A DNA stretch of 64,000 nt from JBIQJD01 sp044507695 (GTDB taxonomy: Bacteria; Bacteroidota; Ignavibacteria; Ignavibacteriales; Ignavibacteriaceae): positions 1 to 64,000 of the forward strand of contig JBIQJD010000008.1 in the NCBI GenBank assembly GCA_044507695.1, read 5' to 3'. The notes beneath the pieces are model-generated. The model was not told the origin of the DNA. It worked only from the letters and a program-made list of their open reading frames with translations, and did no database searches. Made by a program: the position numbers and the translations under genes. Of this stretch, positions 17,081 to 26,333 are shown one piece after another (the first letter of the stretch is position 1; each line of letters starts with the position of its first letter).

Positions 17081-18025
17081 ATGCAAAACCTGCTTATCAT
17101 TTTTAATCTTGTTGCCCCGGTTTTTTTAATAGTTGGAATCGGATACCTGTTAAAAAGACTGGGGATTATTAATGAGAATTTTGTTAAGGTATCTTCCAAA
17201 ATAGTTTTCACAGTTTCACTTCCCGCACTAATCTTTTCTGAAATTGCAAGAATAAGAATTAATGAAGTATTTAATCTTAACCAGATAATTTTTGTTTACT
17301 CAGGAACGATAATTTCATTCATCATCAGCTGGATTATTGCATTTCCTTTTCTCAACAAAAGTGCTGATCAGGCTGCATTCATTCAGGGAAGCTTCCGCGG
17401 AAACTTTGCAATTGTTGGTATGGCATTAATCATGAATATTTTCGGGCAGGGATCTCTTGCAAAAGCATCTATTATACTTGCATGCGTAATTCCGCTTTAT
17501 AATATTTTATCTGTTTTTGCGCTTACATACCCGGTAAGAAAAGAAAAGCAGTTAAATCTCAGCCGCACTTTTTTTGAGATACTAAAAAATCCGTTGATCA
17601 TTGCAGTGCTGCTTGCACTTCCTGTTTCATATTTTCAAATTGAATTAAATTCAATAATTACACTTACAATTGATTACTTTGCCGCACTTACGCTTCCGCT
17701 GGCGCTGGTTGGCATTGGCGGATTTTTAAGTTTTACAGATATTAAAAATGCATCCGCACCGGCGTTCTATTCCACCGCGCTTAAGCTGATTATTTTTCCG
17801 GCCGGGGCTGCTATTGCTGCATTCTTTGCCGGCTATACAAATGAAGATCTTGGGATTCTTTTTATTTTGTTTGCGAGTCCAACTGCAATAGCAAGTTTTA
17901 TAATGGCAGAAGCGATGGGCGCAAACAGCAGGCTTGCGGGAAATATAGTTCTGCTCACCACACTTGGATCAATTCTTACAATCTCTTTCGGTTTGTTCAT
18001 CTTAAAAAGCAACGGGTTAATTTAA
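17081..18025 (+). CDS. AEC-family transporter
   Basis: 314 residues, ten predicted membrane segments in two five-helix halves. FLIVGIGYLLKRLGIINENFVKVSSKIVFTVSLPALIF is the typical start of auxin efflux carrier/malate permease-like (AEC) proteins, and ASPTAIASFIMAEAMGAN is the conserved fifth-to-sixth-helix region of the second half. In bacteria these export or exchange small organic acids or amino acids. No local partner shows the substrate. Confidence 0.85.
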   Translation: MQNLLIIFNLVAPVFLIVGIGYLLKRLGIINENFVKVSSKIVFTVSLPALIFSEIARIRINEVFNLNQIIFVYSGTIISFIISWIIAFPFLNKSADQAAFIQGSFRGNFAIVGMALIMNIFGQGSLAKASIILACVIPLYNILSVFALTYPVRKEKQLNLSRTFFEILKNPLIIAVLLALPVSYFQIELNSIITLTIDYFAALTLPLALVGIGGFLSFTDIKNASAPAFYSTALKLIIFPAGAAIAAFFAGYTNEDLGILFILFASPTAIASFIMAEAMGANSRLAGNIVLLTTLGSILTISFGLFILKSNGLI

Positions 18026-18094
18026 AGCGCTGCATCACCGGCACAAAAAAATTTTTGTGTTATACTAATGCAAAATTATAATTGCAGGTATTAT

Positions 18095-18565
18095 ATGAAT
18101 GATGCACAATTAAGGACGGAATTAATTTCTGCTTTAACTGAAGAACACGCACATGCTTCATTTACTGAAGCAGTATCCGGAGTTAATCCGGAATTAATTA
18201 ATAAAAAACTTTCGGATTCACTTCATTCAATCTGGCAGCTTGCTGAACATATAAGAATATCACAGGAAGATATTTTAAGATATATGGTTGATCCGGACTG
18301 GAAATCACCTGTCTGGCCGGATGAATACTGGCCAACAAATGATGCTGATGAAATTCAGCTGCAGAAAACCGTTGAGAAGTATAATGCTGATATGGATGAA
18401 CTGACCGCGCTTATAAAAGATCCTGCTATTGATTTAACCTCTGTAATTCCTCATACAACTAATCATACTTATTTAAGAGAGATTCTTTTGATAATTGATC
18501 ACAACTCATATCATGCAGCGCAGATAATTGAAACAAGAAAGTTTTTGAATAACTGGAAAAGATAA
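18095..18565 (+). CDS. DinB-family four-helix protein
   Basis: 156 residues from ATG 18095, which has GCAGG upstream and starts the conserved helix; an in-frame ATG at 18068 would add nine residues. The family pattern is a metal-binding four-helix bundle: HSIWQLAEHIRISQEDIL carries the first His, and DHNSYHAAQIIETRKFL carries the last two. DinB/YfiT proteins are putative metal-dependent hydrolases or thiol transferases. No operon partner. Confidence 0.8.
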   Translation: MNDAQLRTELISALTEEHAHASFTEAVSGVNPELINKKLSDSLHSIWQLAEHIRISQEDILRYMVDPDWKSPVWPDEYWPTNDADEIQLQKTVEKYNADMDELTALIKDPAIDLTSVIPHTTNHTYLREILLIIDHNSYHAAQIIETRKFLNNWKR

Positions 18566-18741
18566 TTATTACGGTTTCAAAACTTGAAGTGATTCAAAAA
18601 AATTAATAGTTATGAATAATTCATCTTACTTTAAAAAGAATATTTAATTTCTTTCCGTAAAAAATTTCCCCGGCGTTTATATCCAATATTCAATTCTATA
18701 TATTTAACAGAGGATTTTTTCATTCTTTGTATGGAGTAATC

Positions 18742-21210
18742 ATGAGTATTATTTACAAACTTGTTCTGCCTGCCGTATGTATTCTCTTCATAATATCCGC
18801 TGAAAGTTTTGCACAATACAATTTTGATACGCTTGAAGTTAATGTTGTAGGTCCGGGGGTTATTCACTACAAAATAAATGAAACAACCCAGCCGTGGGAA
18901 ATAAATTTTCTTGAAGTGGATTTGAAAAATCCTTTTATAAAACTTGAAACAAAAAAAGCGTTTGACAGATTTGCGGGGGGAAGAGAGAAAACAACTTCGA
19001 TGGCTTCAAGAAGTGATTCACCCGGGCATTGGGTAGTTGGTGCGGTTAACGGTGATTTTTTTAATCTGGCAGACGGCGGAATAAATCATATTCAGATTGC
19101 TGATGGTGAAGTTATTATAAAAGAAAGAGCGAATTATCCCGCAATCGGATTCAACAATTTCAACCAGGTTATACTTGGAACTGTAACTTCTGCATCAGAA
19201 TTAATAATTGATGAAATGTCTTTTTCGATTACAGGAATAAATACAGCACGCGGTGATAATGCTCTGATTTCTTACAACAGTTTTTTTGGAACAAACACAG
19301 GAACAAATAATTCGGGATCAGAAATTCTGCTTTCCCCTGTTGATGTATGGACAACTAACGATACAGTTTATGCAGTTGTTGATTCAATTGCTGTTTCAGA
19401 CGGAAGCATGAACCTGCAAAAAGGAAAGATGGTTTTATCGGCAAGCGGAAATTTTGAACAGGCGCTTGAAGGAAATATTTCAAAAGGTGATACTGTTAAA
19501 ATTCTTGTAAATATTACTCCTTCAATTCCACGGCTTGATCAAATGATTGGCGGGCATCCGCGGATGATAATTAACGGCGTTGTGGATATGAATCCTGATG
19601 ATGCACTTGTTTTCAACCGCCACCCGCGAACTGCAGTGGGAATAAACCAGGATACATCAAAACTATATATTATCGTTGTTGATGGAAGACAGGTAACAAG
19701 TGCCGGAATGACACTTTTTGAACTTGCTGATTACATGCTGAGCATAGGGTGTTATAATGCAATGAATCTTGATGGCGGCGGATCATCAACAATGGTTGTA
19801 AGAGGTGAGATTGAAAATTCACCTTCTGATGGAATTGAAAGAGATGTTGCAAATGCATTGATGGTAATTTCAACCGCGCCTGCCGGTTCCGTAAGCCAGT
19901 TAAAGATCTCACCCTCACTCGTAAAAATTTTTATAGGAAATATTCTGCAGTTTACCGTTGAAGGATTTGATGATTACTTTAATCCTGTTGTTTTAAGTCC
20001 ATCACTTATTAAATATTCTTTAAGCAAGCCTTCATTAGGATTGATAGGCAGCAATGGACTTTTTACTGCTTCAACAAAGAGCGATACCGGATATGTAATT
20101 GTTGAATATGATAATAAGATTAAAGATTCAGTTTTGGTTATTGTAAAAGGTGTTGACAGAATTGATATTCTTCCCGATCAGGCAGTAACCGATAACTCCC
20201 AGATAATAAATTTTTCAGCTAAAGTTTATGATACAGAAAATGTTGAACAGAATGTGAGTACGATAAATATTCAATGGTCTGTTAGTGATACTGCTGTTGG
20301 AAAAATTGATGCCGCAGGACAATTCCAGGGTAAGGCTGAAGGTTCAACCTATGTTAAAGGTGTTTACATGGGAAAGAGTGACAGCTCACAGGTGTTTGTT
20401 CAGATTGGCGAAGGAACAATGATACTTGATTCATTTGAATCATTAGATAGCTGGAATTTAACCGGCCTTAACATTGATACCACTGGCTCAGCAATTTCTT
20501 TCAGTACTGAAAAAAGCACGGAAGGATCAGGCTCGCTTCAACTGGATTATGTTTTTAAATATCAATCAGGAAGTTTTAACTGGGCATATCTGAATTGTGA
20601 TCTGCAGATATTCGGAATCCCCGATTCAATACTGGTTGATGTTTTTTCGGACGGAGCTTTGCACAGAATATTTTTTGATTTTAAAGACGCAGCAGGTGCT
20701 GTCCCGCGGGTAAACACAAACAAAATAGCAAATAATGCCGGAGTGTTTGAAACTATAAAAGGAAAACTTCCTTCAACAGCATCGCAGATTGTTTATCCTT
20801 TAACTTTAAGCAGAATAGCAATTGCTCTGGGAAGTACTTCTGTAAATGACCAGGAATATACAGGAACAATTTACCTGGATAATTTACGATTGAAATATAA
20901 GAATGAACCATCTGCTGTTGATGAAGAGGAAATTATTCCTTCGCAATTCAAACTTTATCAGAATTATCCAAATCCATTTAATCCGGCAACGGTTATACGT
21001 TATTCACTTCCGGAGCCGGGATATACAACTCTTAAGATTTATGATCTTTTAGGAAATGAAATTTCAACCCTTGTAAATGAGGAAAAATCTGCCGGTGTTT
21101 ATGAAACAGTTTTTGATGCTTCAACCGGGGAATTATCGAGCGGTATTTATTTTTACACTCTTCGTTCCGGTCAATTCTCACAAACAAATAAGCTTGTTTT
21201 AATCAAATAA
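18742..21210 (+). CDS. Secreted phosphodiester glycosidase (NAGPA-type) with T9SS sorting tail
   Basis: 822 residues from ATG 18742, preceded by GGAG. Signal peptide 1-22. Residues about 75-390 are a phosphodiester glycosidase/DUF2233-like domain: PRTAVGINQD, VVDGRQ and the family hallmark AMNLDGGGSSTM near its end. The mammalian homologue removes GlcNAc from GlcNAc-1-phosphodiesters; bacterial relatives act on exopolysaccharides. Two Ig-like domains follow, then a domain starting MILDSFESLDSW, and finally a type IX sorting domain (NYPNPFNPATVIRYSLP ... GIYFYTLRSGQFSQTNKLVLIK). It should be exported and attached to the cell surface. Confidence 0.85.
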   Translation: MSIIYKLVLPAVCILFIISAESFAQYNFDTLEVNVVGPGVIHYKINETTQPWEINFLEVDLKNPFIKLETKKAFDRFAGGREKTTSMASRSDSPGHWVVGAVNGDFFNLADGGINHIQIADGEVIIKERANYPAIGFNNFNQVILGTVTSASELIIDEMSFSITGINTARGDNALISYNSFFGTNTGTNNSGSEILLSPVDVWTTNDTVYAVVDSIAVSDGSMNLQKGKMVLSASGNFEQALEGNISKGDTVKILVNITPSIPRLDQMIGGHPRMIINGVVDMNPDDALVFNRHPRTAVGINQDTSKLYIIVVDGRQVTSAGMTLFELADYMLSIGCYNAMNLDGGGSSTMVVRGEIENSPSDGIERDVANALMVISTAPAGSVSQLKISPSLVKIFIGNILQFTVEGFDDYFNPVVLSPSLIKYSLSKPSLGLIGSNGLFTASTKSDTGYVIVEYDNKIKDSVLVIVKGVDRIDILPDQAVTDNSQIINFSAKVYDTENVEQNVSTINIQWSVSDTAVGKIDAAGQFQGKAEGSTYVKGVYMGKSDSSQVFVQIGEGTMILDSFESLDSWNLTGLNIDTTGSAISFSTEKSTEGSGSLQLDYVFKYQSGSFNWAYLNCDLQIFGIPDSILVDVFSDGALHRIFFDFKDAAGAVPRVNTNKIANNAGVFETIKGKLPSTASQIVYPLTLSRIAIALGSTSVNDQEYTGTIYLDNLRLKYKNEPSAVDEEEIIPSQFKLYQNYPNPFNPATVIRYSLPEPGYTTLKIYDLLGNEISTLVNEEKSAGVYETVFDASTGELSSGIYFYTLRSGQFSQTNKLVLIK

Positions 21211-21236
21211 TGAAATAATCCAATCTCAACTCAGGT

Positions 21237-21261
21237 TTTTCCTGATACCGTATCAGGAAAA
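21237..21261. promoter_or_regulatory. Perfect 11-bp inverted repeat, hairpin or operator
   Basis: TTTTCCTGATA (21237-21247) and TATCAGGAAAA (21251-21261) are perfectly complementary around a CCG loop. It lies 27 bases after the glycosidase stop and 86 bases before the receiver gene. There is no T-run after it, so it fits an operator or mRNA hairpin better than a terminator. Confidence 0.45.
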
Positions 21262-21346
21262 TCCCTATTGTGACGGAACCAATAAAATTTTAAGTTGTAC
21301 CAGGATTTGTGATTAAAAGCATTGACATTCAGGAGGTACAACACAG

Positions 21347-21751
21347 ATGAAAAATGTTCTTATTGTAGATACCGATGAGCAGTTCATAAACAGAATGAAC
21401 GAATTTCTTTTCAAAGAAGCCGGAATAAAAAATGTTCTTACAGCTTCAACAGTACAGGAAAGTCTTGAACAAATCAGCAAACATAAACCTGATATGATTT
21501 TGCTTGATCTTCTGCCTGAAGATATAAATTGTTTTGATGCGGTAGAGATTATAAACAGGTTAACAAACTCAACCAGGATTTTAATTACAAGCGAAATCTA
21601 TAACCAGGAATACTGCGATGCTGCCTTTGCTGCAGGTGCGGATGCATTTGTTGATAAACATGATTTTAAAGATGATATTTTAACAATCATAAATGCAGTG
21701 CCGAAGAATATTCAATTCCTTTTTGAAAAATACCTGATCTCAAAAAATTAA
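21347..21751 (+). CDS. Single-domain response regulator (receiver only)
   Basis: 134 residues, one CheY-like domain: acidic residues in IVDTDEQF, phosphoacceptor D54 in ILLDLLPEDI, Thr/Ser in ILITSE, Lys in AFVDKHDF. CAGGAGG lies about ten bases before the ATG and is one of the best ribosome-binding sites in the window. There is no output domain and no adjacent kinase. It follows the glycosidase gene by 136 bases containing a palindrome and could be regulated through it. Confidence 0.85.
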   Translation: MKNVLIVDTDEQFINRMNEFLFKEAGIKNVLTASTVQESLEQISKHKPDMILLDLLPEDINCFDAVEIINRLTNSTRILITSEIYNQEYCDAAFAAGADAFVDKHDFKDDILTIINAVPKNIQFLFEKYLISKN

Positions 21752-21842
21752 AAACCATTTCTGTTTTATCCGGCGTGTTGTGGTTAGCTTAACAACATGC
21801 CGGGTAAAGCTTATCCTTTCATTCCCAATAATTAAAACATGC

Positions 21843-21916
21843 AATATCATCCCTAAAGGGATTGATTTCGTTTAAGTTTTTCATTGCTGGAAATATTTCA
21901 TCCCTATTCGGATTAC
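21843..21916. repeat. REP-like palindromic intergenic element
   Basis: ATCATCCCTAAAGGGATT (21847-21864) and TTTCATCCCTATTCGGATT (about 21897-21915) flank a T-rich spacer with TTGCTGGAAATA. Layout and wording match the element at 5838, with about 70 percent identity by eye. It lies in an otherwise empty gap before the DUF819 gene. Confidence 0.6.
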
Positions 21917-22027
21917 TCAAAATAGATTTGCAAACCACTGAAATTCAACTCATTATAATTCTTGCAAGCCTGATTTATAATATCTAACTTTTATTCCAAC
22001 CAAATTATTTATTAACAAGGAATTCAG

Positions 22028-23176
22028 ATGAACGAGGGAACGTTAATCTCTGCGGATAATCATTGGCTTATCTGGGCTGTACTTTTCATTTTAGCAGCAG
22101 CAGGGCTCCGTGCTGAAAAAACAAAAGTTGGTTCTAAACTTTCAGCGGTTGTAATTACTATACTGGGTGGATTTATCCTCGCAAATCTTAACATCATTCC
22201 CGTAGCAGCACCTGCGTATGATATTGTTTGGTCTTACCTTGTTCCTCTTGCAATTCCGTTATTACTATTTAAAGCTGATCTCAGAAGAATTATCCGTGAA
22301 GCCGGACCAACATTATTTGCATTTATCTTTGGCGCAATCGGAACCATTATCGGTACAATAACGGCGTATGAATTAATTGAACTTGGAGAAGAGGGCTGGA
22401 AACTTGCCGGAATATTTTCTGCAACATACATCGGCGGCTCAATGAATTTTGTTGCTGTTGCAGAAGCATTGCAGCTTGCATCCGCTGACTTAATTGCAGC
22501 AAGTATAGCTGCAGATAATCTTGTAATGACATTTTATTTTCTTGTGTTGTTTGCAATTCCTTCAGTTACTTTTTTTAGGAAAAGTTTTTCCACCTGGCAT
22601 GATGATAATGCAAGAACAATAAAAAGCAGCAATGCAGATTTATCAAACCCGGAGGGCGGACTTAATATCCTGAATTTAACTGCCGCACTTGCAATTGCAT
22701 TATCTGTATGCGCTGCGGGATTTCTTCTGCAGGATTTAACGGGATTAAAAGGAACGGGAATTTTATTCATCACTGCATTAATTGTATCTGCGGCAACTTT
22801 GTTTCCTAAAAAGATGGAAGAATTAGCAGATGCAGATCAATTAGGTACAATGCTTATGCAGGTGTTTTTTGCTGTAATAGGAGCAAGTGCAAGTATAAAA
22901 ATTGTTCTTGATTATGGTCCGGTTCTTTTTCTCTTCTGCGGAATAATTTTAACTATTCATCTTATCTTTGTTTTTCTAGCGGGAAAAATATTCAAACTTG
23001 ATTTATCAGAAATTGTAATTGCATCAAATGCAAATATCGGGGGACCAACAACAGCCGCCGCTATGGCGGTTGCGCGTAAATGGGATGCGCTTGTTATTCC
23101 TGCTGTACTCTGCGGAACTCTGGGATATGCAACTGCAACATTTTTAGGCGTTGCTCTTGGCTACTGGCTTAAGTAA
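22028..23176 (+). CDS. DUF819-family membrane protein
   Basis: 382 residues, about ten to eleven membrane segments. GLRAEKTKVGSKLSAVVITILGGFILANLNIIP, then LVPLAIPLLLFKADLRRI and ASNANIGGPTTAAAMAVARKWDALVIPAVLCGTLGYA are the landmarks of DUF819. The last stretch resembles the substrate-binding loop of secondary transporters, so a carrier function is likely, with unknown substrate. CAAGGAATTC precedes the ATG. Monocistronic. Confidence 0.85.
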   Translation: MNEGTLISADNHWLIWAVLFILAAAGLRAEKTKVGSKLSAVVITILGGFILANLNIIPVAAPAYDIVWSYLVPLAIPLLLFKADLRRIIREAGPTLFAFIFGAIGTIIGTITAYELIELGEEGWKLAGIFSATYIGGSMNFVAVAEALQLASADLIAASIAADNLVMTFYFLVLFAIPSVTFFRKSFSTWHDDNARTIKSSNADLSNPEGGLNILNLTAALAIALSVCAAGFLLQDLTGLKGTGILFITALIVSAATLFPKKMEELADADQLGTMLMQVFFAVIGASASIKIVLDYGPVLFLFCGIILTIHLIFVFLAGKIFKLDLSEIVIASNANIGGPTTAAAMAVARKWDALVIPAVLCGTLGYATATFLGVALGYWLK

Positions 23177-23199
23177 ATCAATAGGTGTAAAGCACCGGA

Positions 23200-23691
23200 T
23201 TAATTATCTTTTTTAATTATGCTTATCCTTCCATTAGATTCAAGATATGCTTCTTGAATTTGTTCAAGATTTGAAATACCCGGACCCAGCCGGGCTGCTT
23301 CTTCCAGATCATTTTTTCTCAGATGATGCTCAAGTAAAACTTTTTCGTTTATCTTACCGTTCTGCAAAATCATCACATTTCTTCCTTCAACAAGATGCGC
23401 AAAGCTTCCGGAACGGGAAACAACTGCTGAAATTAACCAATGCATTCCAACCAATACCAGAACTGCTGTAACAGACGGCAATAGTTTTGCTGATCCATTA
23501 ATTGCACGGCTTATTACTGACCCAACAATAATTCCGAGTACAATATCAAATGCAGTATTCTTTCCAAGGAAACGTTTCTTTGCAATGCGCACACAAAAAA
23601 GAGTAACAATAAAAATAATTATTGTTCTGAAGATTACTTCGAGTGAATCAAGGTTATTTCCTTCATCCGTTATTATTTTCATCCAGTCCAT
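23200..23691 (-). CDS. DUF421/YetF-like membrane protein
   Basis: 163 residues with three N-terminal membrane segments, then a small cytoplasmic alpha/beta domain. LFCVRIAKKRFLGKNTAFDIVLGIIVGSVISRAI and GRNVMILQNGKINEKVLLEHHL match the DUF421 (YetF/YdfR) family, function unknown. AAGGA is directly in front of an ATG at 23697 but correctly spaced for the in-frame ATG at 23691, which I take as the start. The protein is shorter than YetF (about 230 residues) and lacks the second cytoplasmic half. Confidence 0.75.
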   Translation of the reverse strand: MDWMKIITDEGNNLDSLEVIFRTIIIFIVTLFCVRIAKKRFLGKNTAFDIVLGIIVGSVISRAINGSAKLLPSVTAVLVLVGMHWLISAVVSRSGSFAHLVEGRNVMILQNGKINEKVLLEHHLRKNDLEEAARLGPGISNLEQIQEAYLESNGRISIIKKDN

Positions 23692-23765
23692 ATTCATTCC
23701 TTTATTTTTTAAGATGAAATTAGAGAGCGGTTAACAGAAGAAATGTGATTCCGGAAAGAAAAAAT

Positions 23766-24548
23766 TTATCTTGATGTATATAATCTTCTCAGCCATTTAC
23801 TTAAACCATCAAGCCCGGGAAAAAGCACACGCTCTGTAATATTTGCCTGGTCCAGCTTATCGCGTATTTCCCATTTTAATTCAGCAGGAATGATTAATTT
23901 TTTATAAACATCAGGATGATTCTGCAGCCATTCATCAAGATAATAATCAGCTTTGGAGAGAACCGAAAAGAGTGCATACTGGTTTACAATCCGTTCATCA
24001 AGTGATGGCGGTTCAAAAAAGAGAAGCAGGATATCTTTACTGAGCGAATCAAAATCATTAAAGTTTTTTAATACAGAAGAGAGATTGTCAATTGTAAAAA
24101 CATCCGAACCTTCTTCTTGCAAAATATTTTTTAATAACGCAGGAAGTAATTTGTGAATCTCTTTATACTTCACTACCCAGATTACTCCATCATGGGAATA
24201 TGTTTTTAAATTCTGCGTAAGAAAATGCATTGCAACATAAGGTGAGAAAGACCAATCAAGAATGCGGGTTGGAAGCCCGTGATGTTTTGCAAGGGAAACC
24301 CAGTTCCAGAATGAATTATTATCAGTAATCACTTCGTGAGCATACTTCTTAAAATTTCTTAACAGATGTTTTTCCATCTCTGCAAAGTTACCACCAATGT
24401 GCATTAATGAAGTTGATAGTTTTTCATGATTTACCGGCATACCGCGGAATGCAAACGGAGAACGGAAACGTTTGATATCTTCTATCCATGATTCTTCAAA
24501 AATCCTGGATTGAAGATCAAGCCAATCTTTGATGATTATTTCATTCAT
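23766..24548 (-). CDS. FRG-domain protein
   Basis: 260 residues from ATG 24548 (an upstream TTG at 24572 is possible). The N-terminal half is an FRG domain: the name motif in PFAFRGM, then AKHHGLPTRILDWSFSPYVAMHFL with its Trp/Ser motif. FRG domains occur in phage-defence and toxin-like contexts; their biochemical activity is not settled. It is the last gene of a leftward cluster with inositol-phosphate synthase, a methyltransferase and a glycosidase, 28 bases after the glycosidase stop, so it may be co-transcribed. Confidence 0.75.
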   Translation of the reverse strand: MNEIIIKDWLDLQSRIFEESWIEDIKRFRSPFAFRGMPVNHEKLSTSLMHIGGNFAEMEKHLLRNFKKYAHEVITDNNSFWNWVSLAKHHGLPTRILDWSFSPYVAMHFLTQNLKTYSHDGVIWVVKYKEIHKLLPALLKNILQEEGSDVFTIDNLSSVLKNFNDFDSLSKDILLLFFEPPSLDERIVNQYALFSVLSKADYYLDEWLQNHPDVYKKLIIPAELKWEIRDKLDQANITERVLFPGLDGLSKWLRRLYTSR

Positions 24549-24576
24549 AGAATACGGAGAGATAATTCCCAAAAAT

Positions 24577-25500
24577 TTATTTTATGTTTCCTGATTTTTC
24601 CTCTGCATCAACTGCTTTTTCATTAAGTACATATCTTCTTATAACTTCTTCGGCAAACCATCCGAATTCTTCCGGAAGATGAGGCGGACTTGTGTAATGT
24701 TCTCTTTTACCTCTTGACGGAGGAGTGAAACAAAGAGTAATTGTTGTATCAAAATCTTTAATTGCTTCCATTTGTTTATCAAACCAATCAAGTGCATTTG
24801 GCCTGTACCAATCTGCCCAGCTAATTCCTGTTCTTAATTTTTTTACGCCGAGTTTTTTAAGCCATTCAACTGCAAACTCAAGACGGTGATCTTCATAATG
24901 AAACCACTGGCACATTCCAAGCTCAGGATTAAAGTAATTGATTGATTGTTTGGGTGTACCATCAGCGCGGATTAACCCCATATAAAAATGCCTGTAATAA
25001 GCACTTCCTTCACTCTCTCTGTGCCGTGTTGTTGCTTCCCATGCCGGAGGAAGATCAAGCAAGCTGTACCAGAAAATACGGTCTGCATAATTCAGCAGCA
25101 ATTCTGTCATTCGTTTTAAACCAAAAACCTGTACTTCATCTGCGCCGAATGATGATGCACCAACTTCTGTAACCCAGACAGGGAGGTGTGTAACCGATCT
25201 TATCTCATCAATTTTTGCAGGCCATTCATTTATGTTCCAGTGATTCCAATCTAATGGAAAACCATGAACAGCAACCGCATCCATTTTATCAAGCAGTCCG
25301 TAATCTTTCATTAATGTCATGAACATTGAATCAATAGGTGAAATGCCGCCGAGGACGAGTGTTAAATCAGGGCAGACTTTTCTCACAACATCTGCAGCGT
25401 AACCAATCATAAATGAAAATTCTTCCCAGCGCGGATCAATTTCAAAATCCCAGTGAGAAAGATTATTTGGTTCGTTCCAGAATTTTATTGCTTCAATCAT
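24577..25500 (-). CDS. Clan GH-A-like glycosidase, apparently circularly permuted
   Basis: 307 residues. The protein begins right at strand 4 of a GH-A TIM barrel: KFWNEPNN puts the acid/base Glu at E10, and LPVWVTEVGAS puts the nucleophile at E112. What should precede strand 4 is instead at the C-terminus: FAVEWLKKLGVKKLRTGISWADW (about 209-231), DTTITLCFTPPSRG (251-264) and SPPHLPEEFGWFAEEVIRRY (271-290), the usual strands 1-3 of GH39/GH5-like enzymes. The order is therefore 4-8 then 1-3. The start ATG overlaps the methyltransferase stop by four bases, so a lost N-terminus is unlikely. Substrate unknown; beta-xylosidase is a common label for relatives. Confidence 0.7.
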   Translation of the reverse strand: MIEAIKFWNEPNNLSHWDFEIDPRWEEFSFMIGYAADVVRKVCPDLTLVLGGISPIDSMFMTLMKDYGLLDKMDAVAVHGFPLDWNHWNINEWPAKIDEIRSVTHLPVWVTEVGASSFGADEVQVFGLKRMTELLLNYADRIFWYSLLDLPPAWEATTRHRESEGSAYYRHFYMGLIRADGTPKQSINYFNPELGMCQWFHYEDHRLEFAVEWLKKLGVKKLRTGISWADWYRPNALDWFDKQMEAIKDFDTTITLCFTPPSRGKREHYTSPPHLPEEFGWFAEEVIRRYVLNEKAVDAEEKSGNIK

Positions 25501-26318
25501 CGGCTCTTTCCGTTATTTTTCTTTTCATTAATTAATGAGTAAAAGAAATCAAGTTCATTGTTTATCATTATTTTATTGAAAGTTGGAATTTGTTCACACA
25601 TATAAATTTCGTGTGCAGGTTTTTTAATTATTTTTATTCCGCAGGAATTCATCAGTGCTTCAATACATGTGTTATTAAGCGCCCACCAGTTTGTAAAATC
25701 ACCTTCAAGCTTATTTTCAATGAATGCCATTTTAGGCCAGTTATCATTCAGCATAAGATAACGTTCATCAATGTTTAAATTTTCAGGCGGCAGTAAAAAA
25801 ACATCTCCCGGCATGGTTAAGGTTTGAAAGATTAATAATTTTTTAAAGATGTTTGAAATAATATCAAGAGCCAGAAGGGGATAACGAAGGTGATAAAAAA
25901 CTCCCATGAACAAAACGAGATCAAATTCTCGTTTAAATTTTAGCAATTCATAAATCTGCATGTATTTAAACTGAACTTTATTTTGCAGATTGAAAATCTC
26001 TTTAGCCCACTCAGCTTGTTTGAGATAACGTTCATCCACATCAATGCCAAGAACATCCGCACCGCGTCTGGCAAGTTCAAAACTATAGAAGCCGGCATTG
26101 CAGCCAATATCAAGTACTTTCCAGCCTGAAAGATCTGCAGGAAGATGGCGTGCAATTGCTTCCCATTTAAATTTTGGAAAATCACCCAGCTTATGACCTG
26201 GCGCTGTTTGCGTGCCATCCGGCAGATGCAGGTTATGAAACCATGGTCCAAGTTCAGCAATTTTTCTTTCTGCTTTTGTTCCTGGATTTTGCAATGTTCT
26301 TTCAAGTGTTCCGGGCAT
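25497..26318 (-). CDS. SAM-dependent methyltransferase (TIGR04290-like)
   Basis: 273 residues. VLDIGCNAGFYSFELARRGADVLGIDVDERYL (68-99) is the class I SAM-binding region. ELGPWFHNLHLPDGTQTAPGHKLGDFPKFKWEAI before it is the distinctive start of a methyltransferase family (TIGR04290, from memory) that occurs in a conserved biosynthetic cluster. The acceptor substrate is unknown. It follows the inositol-phosphate synthase by 15 bases and overlaps the glycosidase by four, so the three are one operon. Confidence 0.8.
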   Translation of the reverse strand: MPGTLERTLQNPGTKAERKIAELGPWFHNLHLPDGTQTAPGHKLGDFPKFKWEAIARHLPADLSGWKVLDIGCNAGFYSFELARRGADVLGIDVDERYLKQAEWAKEIFNLQNKVQFKYMQIYELLKFKREFDLVLFMGVFYHLRYPLLALDIISNIFKKLLIFQTLTMPGDVFLLPPENLNIDERYLMLNDNWPKMAFIENKLEGDFTNWWALNNTCIEALMNSCGIKIIKKPAHEIYMCEQIPTFNKIMINNELDFFYSLINEKKNNGKSR

Positions 26319-26333
26319 AAAATTTTTTATTTG

